Positions 33,014 to 45,700 of a stretch of DNA of 64,000 bases are shown piece after piece. Source of the DNA: Scedosporium boydii (lineage: Eukaryota; Ascomycota; Sordariomycetes; Microascales; Microascaceae). A program made the position numbers and the translations under genes. Position 1 is the first letter of the stretch. Each line of letters opens with the position of its first letter. The stretch lies in NCBI GenBank assembly GCA_002221725.1, contig NJFT01000002.1, positions 372,001 through 436,000 on the forward strand. The letters run 5' to 3'. The notes under the pieces are model-generated. The model was not told the origin of the DNA and ran no database searches. It saw only the letters and a list, made by a program, of their open reading frames with translations.

Positions 33014-36000
33014 GCGTGACGAACCAATCGACTCGCCGGATTTGGGTTGATTAATTGATGTGGCCATGACGATGTTGTTGATTAGTTTGTCACAGGCGTA
33101 TGATTTGGGAAATGTCATTTTTTCTTTCTTCTTCTTTTCCCTCGCTTCCCTGAGCATTGTCGTCTGGCGGGAATGAAGCACCCCCCCGGAGCGACCTAGA
33201 GGAGAGACCCATGTTGGGAATTATCATTAATACTTTGGACCTTTGAGACGAACGAAAAGGAGGGGGCTTGCATGATGGGAAAGGGGGCCGCGAGGTGGCG
33301 GGGAAGGGTGATGGAGTCGGCTCGCGAGTCACCGCCGGCTGCTCCTATGCAGTCCATGTTCCAACTAGGGGCAGTTGTAACCTTTTTCAACCTAATGAGC
33401 TCTTCACTCCACGACTTGGCGGCTCTTTTTCCTCGTTAGCGGCGTTAGACGGATACACTCGTTTTGGATGGAAAACACCGGATGGAAACGGAATCTTAGC
33501 ATAACCGGGGCCGACCGAAGAATCGGATGCACGACATCTTGCCTGTAAAAAGGGGGGGATATATTATCGACAGGAGGGGAAAGGAGGCGCGGTGCATGCA
33601 TAGGTTGGGGACAATTATCTCCGACTGGGATGCCTCCTCTGGTTTGCGGCGCAAATGGCACATGCGATCTTTTTCGCAGAGCCTCCTCGATTGCGAGAAA
33701 GCTATGCGTGTGTGAGTATGGCTTCCCTCCTTTCTCTCGGGCAACAACACGGGTAATGGGGTTGGCATGCGGCGTGTGGGCGGTCCCGGCACATAAAGCC
33801 TTGAACTTCCCTCTATATTGTCCTTGTAATTTGTTTCTCCTTCTCTTCGATCGCTAGTATATTTCTTCGCATACAACTATAGAGGTATTTTAATATTAAT
33901 TTATGGGACATGAACACTACTTCGTACACTAGCACACACAAACCATGACGAGCTGAGCCCATTTTGACGTTGTCTTAATTCTGAGTCGAGGCTCTTTGGG
34001 AACTAGGGTTAGACACTTGAATGATGGTGACGGATGCACCCGGCTACTGAGGAAAGTTAATTGGGGAATCAATTGATCCAACGCAGTTCAATTACCCTAC
34101 TGAGGTCGGGGCAGTTTCTTGTTTTGTATATAGATCTCTATATATTTGTCTCTCGGGAGAACAATGAGGCGAGAGTAGAGATACCGCCAGCCTGGTTGCA
34201 GGATTGTATCTGCACAAAGCGTCCCGAAAAAAGAGAAAAAAAATACATCTACAAGGGCATGTCTCAGAAACTGTGCATCGGGTCCGAAGCCAAAAAGAGA
34301 GACACAAAAGAAGCAAAAAGAGTAGATCATGGGCCCCGAAAAGATCTCTATTCGTACACCGTCAGCTCTCTTTGGGGGAAAAAAAAAAAAAGCCATCCGC
34401 GTGTCTATGCCGAGTTGAAGCGGGTCTTTTTCAGCTTCGAAAACTTACAGAGTCCTTCGTACATCCCGAATTCCCCAGAGCCCCGAGGAAACTGTAAAGC
34501 CTTGCGCGACACCCCCCCTCCACCACACCCAGACACGCACCCCTCTTCCCCTCCCCACATATCATTTCTGTCACGCGGCGCTGCTCACAGCCGTAAGAGT
34601 TGCCCCGAAGGTGGATGGAGATCGAGATTGGTGTGGTTGGCTCCCTCGTTTTCCTGTGGACTCGGTTTTTGCTTCTTTTCTTTTCGACTTTTCGTAGGTA
34701 GCTTTAAGCGAACTGAGAAAACTAGAAATAGCATGGGGTGATTAATACTTCGTACCCTTAGTTCTTAAACTAGGTAACTCCCGACTCCTCACGATCCTGG
34801 AAGAAGGGAAGGAGCTGTCCGACCACTGTTGAATCAATAATCTCTTGGAATCCAACATCGCTAAACCTTGAAGCTTAGAGAACACACAAGAGTAACCGAG
34901 TTTGGCTGCCCAAAAATGAAGGCGTCTGTAAGGAGCGGCTGAGAGACAACTGTATCTCTTCTATTTTTCCCCCCCTTTATTTCAGTGCGTCCCTTTCATC
35001 GATCTTTCCCCATCTTTATCCTCTCAACCCTTGGATTTCTAGACATGACGTAAGAGGGGTGCCGCGTATGCGGAGACGTCGAGGCGTGTACGAAGCATCG
35101 CTTGTACCACTTTTGGAAAGACCCTGAATCAGGGTTCTCCGGATATGGAATCCGCCACCCAAATACGAACACTCGCATACGGAGTAGATCCATCGTCACC
35201 ACCACTTGACACTAAGAGGCACGCATGACTTGCCATGGTACGTGAGCACGAGTACAAAAATATTAATAGTTTGGTAGTACTCCGTAGTTTAACTGGTAGA
35301 TTGGGGGACGAACACAGCTGACGTTTGAGGCTCGGCAAGAAATGTCTCGGCATTGCCCAGAACCCTCGACACAGCCAAGGTGAGACACCCCCTACGATGG
35401 CACGATGGCAGACACAGAGCGACGATGTGCAGTTTCTCTCGGTTAAATCATGCTTTTCTTTTTAATTTTCCTTACCTTATCCCCAACCCACCCACCTTAA
35501 TGCTAGAATAATCCAGTTCCAAAACAGCAAGAAAGGGAACCCAATGTCCCTCCATCGATGATGGCAATGATGACAATGACGAAGGGGGGAGAGGTGGCAA
35601 ACCGAACTGAGATCGAAAAAAGAGTCCTGTCAAGATGGAAGCCAACAGAAAATACAGCCAATGTTTCCGTGAAGACCAGCAATGCAGCGTATAAGTTCCT
35701 GTTCCTTATTCTTCCTTTACCCTTCACAGCAACATTTGGAAAACGAAATATAGGAAACATGAATGATATAACTCACTTCCGCCTAATATCAAGCCTTTTC
35801 AATCAAAAGATTCCTGCTCGAGGTTTCCCTACCGTATCGATTTAAAGGAGCAAGGGGACAAGAAAGGGAGCAGGAAAAAGTGGGGGAATAGGAGGGCAAT
35901 GGGTATGAGAGCAAGGGAAACCATCCACACATGCAACATTGGATACAATAAGTCAGGAAAATAGACTGAAGAAGAAGACGAAGGAGAGAACAAAAAATCA

Positions 36001-36839
36001 TGCCGACGTAAAGAAAGCCGAGGCGTCTCATCATCTCATTATACCAGTCATCCGTAGTTGAACTGGAGAGTAAAGAAAATCCGCTTCCTCCATTAAAGGC
36101 AACGATGTTCCCGTTGCACGACGGCCCTCGGCTGAGGTAAAAGAACAGATAGAGCCAGACATGTTCCAACAGTTCCTCGTTATAACTACTTCGGCCTTCC
36201 AATTGAAGCGGCAGGTCTACTTGTCCACTCATCTTGCGATGGAAGAAGGTAGCGCTTGCAACATCAAAGTGGAGGCAAAAACAACGTTATCAGAAGAAAC
36301 AAACGATCAGTCTCGCAAAGGAAAAAGAAAAAAAAAAAAAACATTCCCCCTCGGGACATCTAATGATATAATAACAACGACTCCTTGAAGCCAGCCGGAA
36401 CGCCAGTTGAGATGCTTGCCGCAATGTGCTGCAGTGTATATGCATAGTCCGAGGAAATAACATGGACGAAAAAAAGGTGACAAAAAAGGAAATGTATGAT
36501 CGTGAAGACATTCGTCATATTCCGAGATGAAAAAGGCGCAAAGGAAGAAATCGAGGTCTAAACCGTCGTTCGTAAGAGTGGCGAGGGAATCGGAAAAGAT
36601 TAGTTACTCAATATTAGGAGATCAAGGTGGTGGTGGTTGGCGAATGCTGCTAGAAAAGAAACGGAACAACACGGTTTCGGTTGATGTGAAAAGGAAAGAG
36701 TTAAAAAAAAAAAAGAAGAGGGAGAGAGATGGATCAAAATAGGTTGGAAATCATGGTGGTAACGAAATCGTCGTCCTTCATCGTCCGGACTCGTTCGTTC
36801 GTTCGAGCGGAGGGCTGTGTGTGTCCTGCGGAAGCCCTT
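33014..36839. other. Gene-free region between ceramide synthase and transporter genes
   Basis: No convincing gene is visible. Open frames reach 226 codons (34,061-34,741) but lack an ATG start, are low in complexity and show no family motif. The region contains TACTTCGTA words at 33,918 and 34,746 and an ATCAATTGAT at 34,068. This is convergent 3' space, since the left gene is plus and the right gene is minus. Confidence 0.55.
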
Positions 36840-39800
36840 TTAATGTCGATCCATCTCGCTGTGGAATGTGTGGCTCGATTCTCCATCAGACGAGTGCTCA
36901 TAATCGACCGGGCTGACTGGTTTCGATTCGGACATCGGCGACACGTCTGGAAGAATAGAAGACGAGGCCATGCTGCTATATCCCTCGGACTGCACATCAA
37001 GATGCTTCCTGGTCGAGAGATTGGCCTGCTTCAGTAGTTTCAGACACTCGCGGTTAGCGGCACGTGTCGCCTGGGCTTGCTTCTCCCACATCGAAGTGTA
37101 GTAGCCGCCCATCTGGATGAGCTCCTCGTGGGTACCCTTCTCGACAATCTCTCCCTGGTTCAAGACGATGATCTGATCGGCGTGGGTGATGGTGGATAGT
37201 CGATGCCTAGGAAGGTTAGCACGTCAAGTCATTTTGATTTTCCTACGGAGCTAATGGCGCAACTTACGCAATGATAAGGACAGTGCGTCCTTGTCCAACA
37301 TTCAAAACGCCTCGTTGAATCTGCTGTTCTGTCCGGGAATCGAGAGCCGAAGTAGCTTCATCAAGCATGATAATCTTGGGGTTCTTCAAGATGGTTCGAG
37401 CAATCGCCACGCGCTGCTTCTCTCCGCCGCTAAGACGAAGGCCTCGTTCACCGACTTTTGTCTCGTATTGTAGCGGGAATGCCATAATCTTGTCGTGGAT
37501 GCTGGCCGCCCTGCACGCTTCGTAAACTTCCTCGTCGGTACATCCGGGTCGCGCATACTTCAGATTATACATTAGCGTCTCGTTGAACAGGATCGTGTCC
37601 TGCGGAACAACACCGATGAAGCGGCGAACGGAGTCGATAGTCAGGTCCTTGACATCGTGGCCATCGATCTCAATGCTACCCTCGCTGCAGTTATAATATC
37701 GGAACATCAGGCGGAACACTGTAGACTTCCCGCCACCGGATTCACCGACAAAGGCCGTTGTGGTTCCCGGCGCACATTCAAAGTTGAGATCCTTCAGAGC
37801 TGGCTGGTTACCGTACGAGAACTTGACGTTTCTCCAGCGAATGTGGCCGTTGCACTCTGTCAGATCCTGCGTATGAGGAAGGTCCTGGACACTCGGCTGG
37901 ATTTTGAAGAGCTCCAACAACCTCTCTCCGGAAATCAACGCCTGCTGAATGACACGGTAGAATTGGCTGAAGAAGTGCAGCGGGCTTTGCATTTGCTGAA
38001 GGTACGACAGCAATGTGACGAATTCACCGACGGTGCGGAAGCCGTTGAAGACTTGGAAGGCACCAACTGTGAGGGTAACGGCGAGACCGGAGACGAACAC
38101 GACCGCTTGCACAATGGCCATCATGTTCGTGCCGTACGAGACCTTGGCTTCAGCCCGCTGGAAGTTGTCGATGGCCGATTCGTAGCGTCGGAACTCGTAC
38201 TGCTCCGCGTTGAAGTACTTGACAGTCTCGTAACTGGTGATCGAGTCATTTTTGACTGCCTCCTCTTCTCGGTCGGCATTCGTCATCTCGCGCCGCTGAT
38301 CCGCTCGCGTCTGCGCCATCTTGATCGTGAGGTAAAGGTACCAAAATACATTGACTGTTACTATCGTGCCATAAGTCGCATCAAAGACTCGGTTGAAGAT
38401 GTAGATGGCAACGAAGAGATCGACAATCATCGGCAAAAGCTGGAACGTGACCTGTTCGAGGAAAGTATTGATTGCGCCACCCTTGTTCAAGGCTGAGAGT
38501 ACCTCGCCCGTCCGCTTGCCCAGATGGAAATCTAAGCCCAAGGAGTGGACGTGCTCGAAAGCAGCCGTCTCGAGCGCCTTGTAGGAGTACTGAGAAACCT
38601 TGACCCAGATAATGGAGCGAATGGAGCCAAGCAGACCTGCCTGTCCCTGTGTGAGCATCAAGAGATTAACACTGAATAGTAAAATCCACGGCATGTCATC
38701 CATCATCACGGCTGCGGCGCCACGGTCGTGGGCGTTCGCTAGTCGGTCGGTAACCTTGCCGATCTGGTACGGCAACATGATGTTTACGCCTCTCTGCAGG
38801 AGCAGGAGAATAAAGCAGACGAAGACTCGGAACTTCAACCAGAACGACTCTCGCGGCCAGAGATAAGGCCAGAAGAGGGTGTATCCCCGTAGATAGTCCC
38901 ACCAATTCCGTTTGGGCAGTTTCTTAGGTCGATAAAACGCCGCTTGCTCATCCCTGTAGAGACCTGTCGAGGTCTCGGCACAGTTCGCTAGAGTTCCAGC
39001 ACTGCTAAGGCTGCGCTCATGGCGACCATTCGTCTCGTGTGTACGGTATGATCGTCCAAGTGTGGTCAGAAGTGGCGTCGTCTCCTCAGTGATCGTATCT
39101 GTACTGTCGGTTGATGCCATTCGATGTAGGGGTGGTTGGCTGAAACGACGGCTTCCAAAGTCTTCCTCCTTGGAAAGCACATCAGGATGGACCCTGCTCC
39201 ACATGCATCCATAAATGGAGCATAGGCCAGCGAGGATACCAACACGAGTGAGGGATAGTCCAAGGTCAAACTGCTCCCAGATATCAAGGCACCTGCCACC
39301 AAAATTGCTACCAGTGTCGATGTGAAGGGATTTGCACCTCTCAGCACGCAAGAAGCTGTTAAGGAAAATAATAGCCTCAAGAACAAAGGCAATAATCCAG
39401 GTCAGGATATGGGCGATTCCAGGGCTCTTTTTCCATTCGAAGAGGGTGACTGTGAAGTAGAGGTATACACAGGCACTTCCGAGAACATAGACCTAGGAAA
39501 GAGAGAGAAAGAAAAAAGGATCAATGTCAGTAACGAAGACAACGAACAAGATTGGCACTCCCAACCCCATCTCAAGGACATGAACAACCTCCCCAAATAC
39601 CAATTGTCACCCTTCATCCCCCACAATAGCCAAACAGGAATTGGAGACTGAAGAACTTACCACCATGGGCTCGCCACACCACCAGTTTACCTGACCCCAA
39701 GGTAGGTCTCGGTTTGCTTTCCAGGAGTGAAGACCGATCGTGATGCCATTGGCAAAGAATGTGAGAGTGAGGATGACTGAGAGCAGCTGGAAAACCCTCT

Positions 39801-40101
39801 TCGCGTGGGGGCCAATGCTCGGAAGGTTCGACGAATCATGTTCGCTGGTGTACTCATGTTTCTTTTTCCTCTTTGTTAACGGGAGAGGCTTTCCACCAGG
39901 TCCTGTGACGGTGGGCGCGACAGCATCCTCTTCGGTTTTGGAGGAGCGAATGCTGTAAATCAAGGCGCTCACGATGAAGACAGCGCCGAGGATGAGGTAG
40001 TACCAGCGGTAGATGAGTTCTAAGACGCCTTCGCTCTCCACCAGTAGGCCTACCATGGAGGCGGCCTCCAATGGTCGGCTCTCGCGCTCGACAGCCGCCA
40101 T
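36840..40101 (-). CDS. hmt1: Hmt1-type half-molecule ABC transporter
   Basis: Three exons on the minus strand (40101-39661, 39492-37268 and 37206-36840) give 1010 residues. The splice at LIIA/HRLSTI restores the H-loop. The protein has an N-terminal extension with several membrane spans (first about 260 residues), an Arg/Ser-rich linker, then an Atm1/ABCB6-like transmembrane domain (about 330-640, including [19 protein letters not shown]). The nucleotide-binding domain has Walker A GESGGGKS (about 728-735), Q-loop [13 protein letters not shown], signature [16 protein letters not shown], Walker [13 protein letters not shown] (about 855-866) and H-loop [11 protein letters not shown]. The N-terminal extension separates it from mitochondrial Atm1 and matches vacuolar Hmt1 of fission yeast, which moves glutathione- or phytochelatin-type conjugates and gives heavy-metal tolerance. 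Substrate here is inferred. The ATG at 40101 is used; the open frame continues upstream without another ATG. Confidence 0.93.
39493..39660 (-). other. Intron 1 of Hmt1-type transporter gene
   Basis: The 168-nt intron has a GTAAGT donor and a TTTCCTAG acceptor. It joins WWCGEPMV to [13 protein letters not shown] in the N-terminal membrane extension without changing frame. Confidence 0.85.
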
Positions 40102-42720
40102 TCTCGGCTGTGTGATGTTTGTTGTTAGCAAAGAACAAGAGAAAGACGGCACAGCATCGTTCGAGCAGAGGTCGGGGGAGGCAGCGGGGGATGATAATAA
40201 TTATGAATTGCGAGGCTAAACAGAGGACAACAATGATGTGTATCGACTCACAAGGGAGGGAGGTGTTAAAGTAGTTCTAAGCCGCAGACCATCGCCCAGC
40301 CCGGTGATGTTGAGGAAGAAGAAGAAGAGTGAGGTTAAGATCTGGGCTGTGGTATTGGATCCACGCGAGGATTTGTTGGTACTTCGTAGACCCTTTTTAG
40401 TGGTGGGGCAGGTGACTTTGCAGTGGCGACAATTCGTTGCTAGGAAGCAAGGTCCCCTGCTGAGTGAGACACGGAGAGGTTGAGAAATTGCCGCTTAGCG
40501 TCCCTAAAAGAGAGCTAGTGTGTCCGGAAACACTTGGGCGGAGCTGCTGGTACGAGGTTAGTTTTAGTCTTCGCCGAGAGAGAAGTGCGCCGGTCTGCAA
40601 CGGACTAGTGAATAGTTCGACGAGGATGAGGGAACCAGTGTGGACGAGGATGGAATTGGTGAAGGGTTGGAGCCGGCCACTTGTGAGAGATCATGGTGCT
40701 TTAGAAGCTCAGGATAACACTTACAGGATACGAATGTTCGGAGAATACTCTATCCCCGAGCCAGTCTTCTCTTTGCTCTCTTTCTCTCTTTTTTTTTTTT
40801 TTTCGCTTCTCGATCGAGGTGAGCCCGGATGTTGAGGTTGTGGATCAAAAAATGGTACCGACGGCAATAATGGAAACAATGGTGAATGTTCAAGTACTAT
40901 GGCTCTTGTACTTGGTACCCCTGCTGGTTGGTAGAGGACAGTCGCATGCAACCTCAGCGTAGCGTAGGCGTGTGCAGCAGTGGTACGTATAGTAGTTAGT
41001 GGGAGTGCAATAACACTGTCGCTATAATGACCCCTGAACGAAGAGGCTGACACCGAGTGGGTTTAGGTTGAGGGGGGGTGTCGGAATAGCGAACGGACAG
41101 GCGTGGAGGGGTGTGGGGCCTGAACAGGGCAGTGGCAGTGCTGATGTCCTGCTGTCCTGCAACACGGTACCGGAACGAAGTACCTCACGACACCAGGATC
41201 AATGACTTCGTAGATCACGGATGAACTAGGAATCTAAATCGATGTGCACAAGACACAAGACACAAGATTTTTATCCCAAGTGCTGGCGCCTTGGAATTGT
41301 TTGTCACTGACCCGTGATGTCTGTCCGATTCGGCCTGCCCGAGTCAATTGCAATTGCTGGAATCAGATCGCAGGTCGAATCCTGACAGTTCGTGAGGCTT
41401 TGGCTGCGGAGAGTTGACGGTCGCTTTTCAGCTTGGTTGTGTTCCGGAGCTGTGGGGATCAGCGAGGGCGTGTCGTAGGATCGATGGGGTTTGGCTGTGG
41501 TGGTGAGTGGTGTGGGGAATCGGGATTGGATATTTTTGGTCGATTGATCAGTGATGAATAGGCCCGACGATAAGGTTCTGTTTGGGTTCAAACGTCGGGT
41601 GTTTCTTTGTCAGGGAGAGTGTGAAGAAGGAAGAGCAGGAGAAGAAAGATAAAAATAAGAAGAATTGGGGGAAGAGGAAGCGACTGGAAGGAAGATCATT
41701 CAGAGGATACTAGATCAGCCGTAAAAGAACGAGGTGCTCCTTCCTTTGAGTAAAGATACGCTTGACAACGACTTCGCAGATTCGAGGAAAGAGTGGATGG
41801 ACACCGGCTGGGAAACAAAGAAGGAGCCAGGCGGACCAGGAGGAGAGGGCAAGAACGAGCGTAACGGCTTTTAGTGAGGTAGAGATGGCGGGTGGGATGG
41901 GGTGTTAGACGATTTTGTTCAGCATCTGGGTTGGCGAATCGAGTCGAGCGTCCAGTTAATCTTGCATTGGTTGTCCGTCTTCGGTGTGCCCGATTCACAT
42001 ACGAATACTTCGAGATAGGGAGCAAAATCGAGGTCGGTCACGATTTCCAGGAATAGGTTTTCACGAGGTGAAAAACAGAATATTCTATGGGAGATCGAAA
42101 AGGAAAAAAATTTGGAAAGCCGTCCTTAAACTCGGGAGTGGAAAAGTGGGAGCCGAGAAATAGATATACATCCCGAAGTCTGCAGCCACAAGAACGGTGA
42201 GACGTCCTCAGACATCCAAGGAGGCTCGAACTAATCTTCTACCGGGTCATGGTCTAATACAGTTGTTATTTATCAATTGAACACAGCAGCGGGATGCAAA
42301 AGCACGCAAATAATCAATTATGTTATTACAACGCAGTACTTCGTACTTCTTGGGGAAACATTTGATTGAGAGTCCGCAAGGATCAATTTGACGGGACTTT
42401 TCGAGAGCGAATTCCGGAGCACAGCAGACAGTATTTGACCCGAGTTACAAGGTACTTGCGGTGTACGAAGCACGGGAGTGAACAAGGGAAAAGAAGTGAG
42501 TGAGCGAGGGGTGAGGGAAGCTCAGGGTGTATAAATGGCATGACGAGGTAGTGTGCGGTGCATGCAGAGAGCCTGACGCTGATGGAGGGCAGAAGAAGAA
42601 TTGCTCGCAGGAGAGGGTCGTCTTGCGTCTCTTGTGAAGAGCAGCAGCTAGGCAATACTTCGCCAGCAATGTCGCGACTTTTTGGGGGCCTCGGGACGGA
42701 CGATACGTACCCATCGAACG
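40102..42720. other. Upstream region of the Hmt1-type transporter gene
   Basis: No gene is visible. Much of the plus strand from about 41,600 to 42,650 is purine-rich, so the minus strand is pyrimidine-rich, as expected for a promoter or 5' leader reading toward the transporter. TACTTCGTA words occur at 40,380 and 42,337. The uninterrupted minus-strand frames here are by-products of this composition. Confidence 0.5.
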
Positions 42721-45700
42721 GTCGCGCCGGGCAATAAATGAAGTCCCATAGGCCTGAGTTTGAGCTCTGCTATGGGTAGAGTTTGAGATATCTCGACCTC
42801 CGACCTCTCGACTATTAATATATCGCCCGTTTGATCGCTGAAAAGCCAGACTACCTACCCACGGATGTTACGACTGCTGGGGTAGCCCTCCAGACGCTAG
42901 TTTTGGTGGAGAAACTGGATCCGGGAGTCTACCACCCATGGATCGCTTCGCATTCAAGGTCAAATCCAAATCCCCGTCAGTTCCCAGCATGACCGCTCAA
43001 GTGCTCGGCTATTAGTCAATTGCACCCGCCATGGCCCGCAGGCGAGGTGAGGTGGCCTTTCGTTATCGCCTCCCTCACTGTGTCGCCAAGAGGATGGGGA
43101 CTGGCTGTTCTGATGCCGAGCAACCACTAATAGCCAATTCCCAATGCCTAGCCTTCAAGTCGTCATCATGGAAGACCCAACGACTAGGCCGTAGTTCAAG
43201 GGCGGCGATGGGAGACCTACCTTCAGAAACTCCCCTAGACCCCGTGTCGAGCACCAGGCCGCCGTCCGCGTCTCAATGCTACGGGAATCACCTGTGCGCT
43301 CGCTGGTTACAGGTGCACGGGAAAACGACAAGCAAGTCCCCGCCTCCTTAGATAGAGAATCTTCATGTACGAAGTACTCGAGCACGTTTTACCATCAGTC
43401 GGTAAAAATAACCTATTTCTCTTCCCGCGTGCTCCTAGGCCAGATCCTACGCTGAGGTAATACATGTTTTGATAGGACTAAAGGATCAATTGACTTTTGG
43501 TTCTCGTAGTACGAAGTTTAGACGGGGCATGGCACTCCGGCACAGTTTTTGCTGCGCTCTTGATTTAGAGTTTCGATTTTTCTAGATCGAGTGGGAGGGT
43601 AGGGCACTTCGCTTTTCCGCATCAATTAATGAGATAATTGTGATGGGTTGATGCGGAGTCGGCGCCGTCTTCCGGGATGCAACATGGCCAATGTCGACTG
43701 TTCTCTTGTGAAATGACTCGTCATCTACCCACTCGATGATATTGTGATAGGATATCACGCGGTTTTTGGGTGGCCCAGATCGCTGGTCCACTCGGCCGGT
43801 ATCATGCCCGTATCTTTTGATCGGAACTGGGGTGTTCTGTTTTTTTTTTTTTTTTTTTAATGCGGAGAGCTCACGATGCGCTCTTCTTGGAGGCTCTCCC
43901 CAGACCCCAGACATGCGCTCGTGCGTAGTAGAGGATACGAGGGAGTCTCGGCTTGCCCTTACAAGGCGTAGTCTGGGTTTGACGGTTAAAAATTGGAGAA
44001 GAGATATACAGATACACGCCGTAATACTTTATAAAGTTCCACGACCCCCAACCCACAGGTCGGGTAAAACATTAACCGTTAGATCTCTCGACGAAGCGGG
44101 ACGGTATTCGGGACCTAAACGGAGCACGCAGCCAGCCAGGCGGCGGGTAAGTCAACTGGGATCAACCCAGACTTGACATGCGTCGTCCGTCCCATATTGA
44201 ACACCGCCAAGTCTTATACTGCGTAAGCCAGAGAGAATCTGTTGACAGCCTGAAGGCTTTCCCACCCGCCCCCAAGAATGACCCCTTTTGGGGGCTCAAT
44301 TTTAAGTTGTACCTCGTAATTACATCAATCGACTGCCGGGCCCAAGCATCAGGGTCAACCGGGCGAAGATGTCCCTCGAATCGACCACTGCATAGACGAC
44401 GGGCTGGCGAGCTCGTCTACCTCATACTCGGGTTTCAATTACGATGTTTTGGAACCCAACAAAGGCTCGGGAATTTCCGACTGAGGGAAGAAAACGCGTG
44501 GCCGTTTGATGTGCACATAAGAAATGGCCCTTAACCATCAATACCGGAGTCGGAGTCCGACTTGTCAAGCAACATCAATCGATTAATCGTATTAACCGTC
44601 CCTCTCTGTTTTCTTCTCTGATATTTCCCCCGACTTCTTTCGTTCTTTCTTTCTTTTTCTCATTCGTTTTTGTGTTTGTGTCCTCGACATCAATACAATT
44701 GTGCACACCACAGATAAGTACTGAGTACGACGCCGACGTGTCGCGGTTTCCGTGTGGTCCAGGAGAAGGACGCAACAGGGAAACGGTGCGGCAAGCGACC
44801 GACAAACATGCATCCGTTCTTGTTTTTCCCACATGAAAGTTAAGTCATGAGCATGTGGGAAGGTGGTGGAGAGTGCATGACGCCCTGACCAGCGGCATCG
44901 GGATATAAGGTAGGGACGACCAAAGGAGATCTGTCATGGTATGTTCTTTCTTCCCCTCGTCTTCAAAAAGGAAAGAAGATTACGCTGTTGTACCACGAGG
45001 TACCTCAACCCGCATTCCTGACTGTGGGGTATACATTCAGCCGATTAGAGTGACTTCAGAAGGTGACCCCGCAGCATGGGAGATGGAGGGAGGGGTGAAG
45101 TTGCGGATTTTTAGCCCGGCATCTCAAGCGTCCCAATTCAACCAAACGGCTTATACCCATCGCCCCTTACCTCTCACCGCCTGCAAGTGTGGCTGCATGG
45201 TCGGCAAGCCTCTACGTTGAGCACCGATATATTGCTGTTTCTCGCTGGCGACTCGTAAAGGGATGGTTTCAATTCCAAGTGCTCAAGTTAAGACTGGTTC
45301 CGCGCTAGGTATAGGACAGAGCGGCATATGTGCCTGCGTAGTGGACGGTGTTTCGCCTTCCGATTTTGAAGTGGATCGATTCAATAAACAAAATGGACAG
45401 ACGTGGAGAGAATGATGTCGTGTAAATACCACGGCTCAACCATTCTACCCATTGTGTACTCCGTACGCATACAGCAACCAGAAGCCTCGGGCCTTCCATC
45501 CCCCAATTGCCCCCATACCTCGCCCCGTCCCCAAGTCCAAATAAGAAACCGGCCCCCATCTCTCCTTGACCTCCATGTCCTTGTCGCTTTGGGGTAGGGA
45601 TATGAGTGGGATGTCCGCTGTCTCCAATGCCTGCACTTGCATGTTCCGCGGGGGCAGAGGCTGCCATGGGGCGTCATGATGGGTCCTCACCACCCACATA

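Noticed and set aside
34061..34741. 226-codon open frame between the ceramide synthase and transporter genes
   Set aside because: No ATG at the start, long Lys- and Pro-rich low-complexity runs from A- and C-rich DNA, and no recognisable motif.
37657..38496. 279-codon antisense frame inside the Hmt1-type transporter gene
   Set aside because: Shadow of the highly conserved ABC coding sequence on the other strand.
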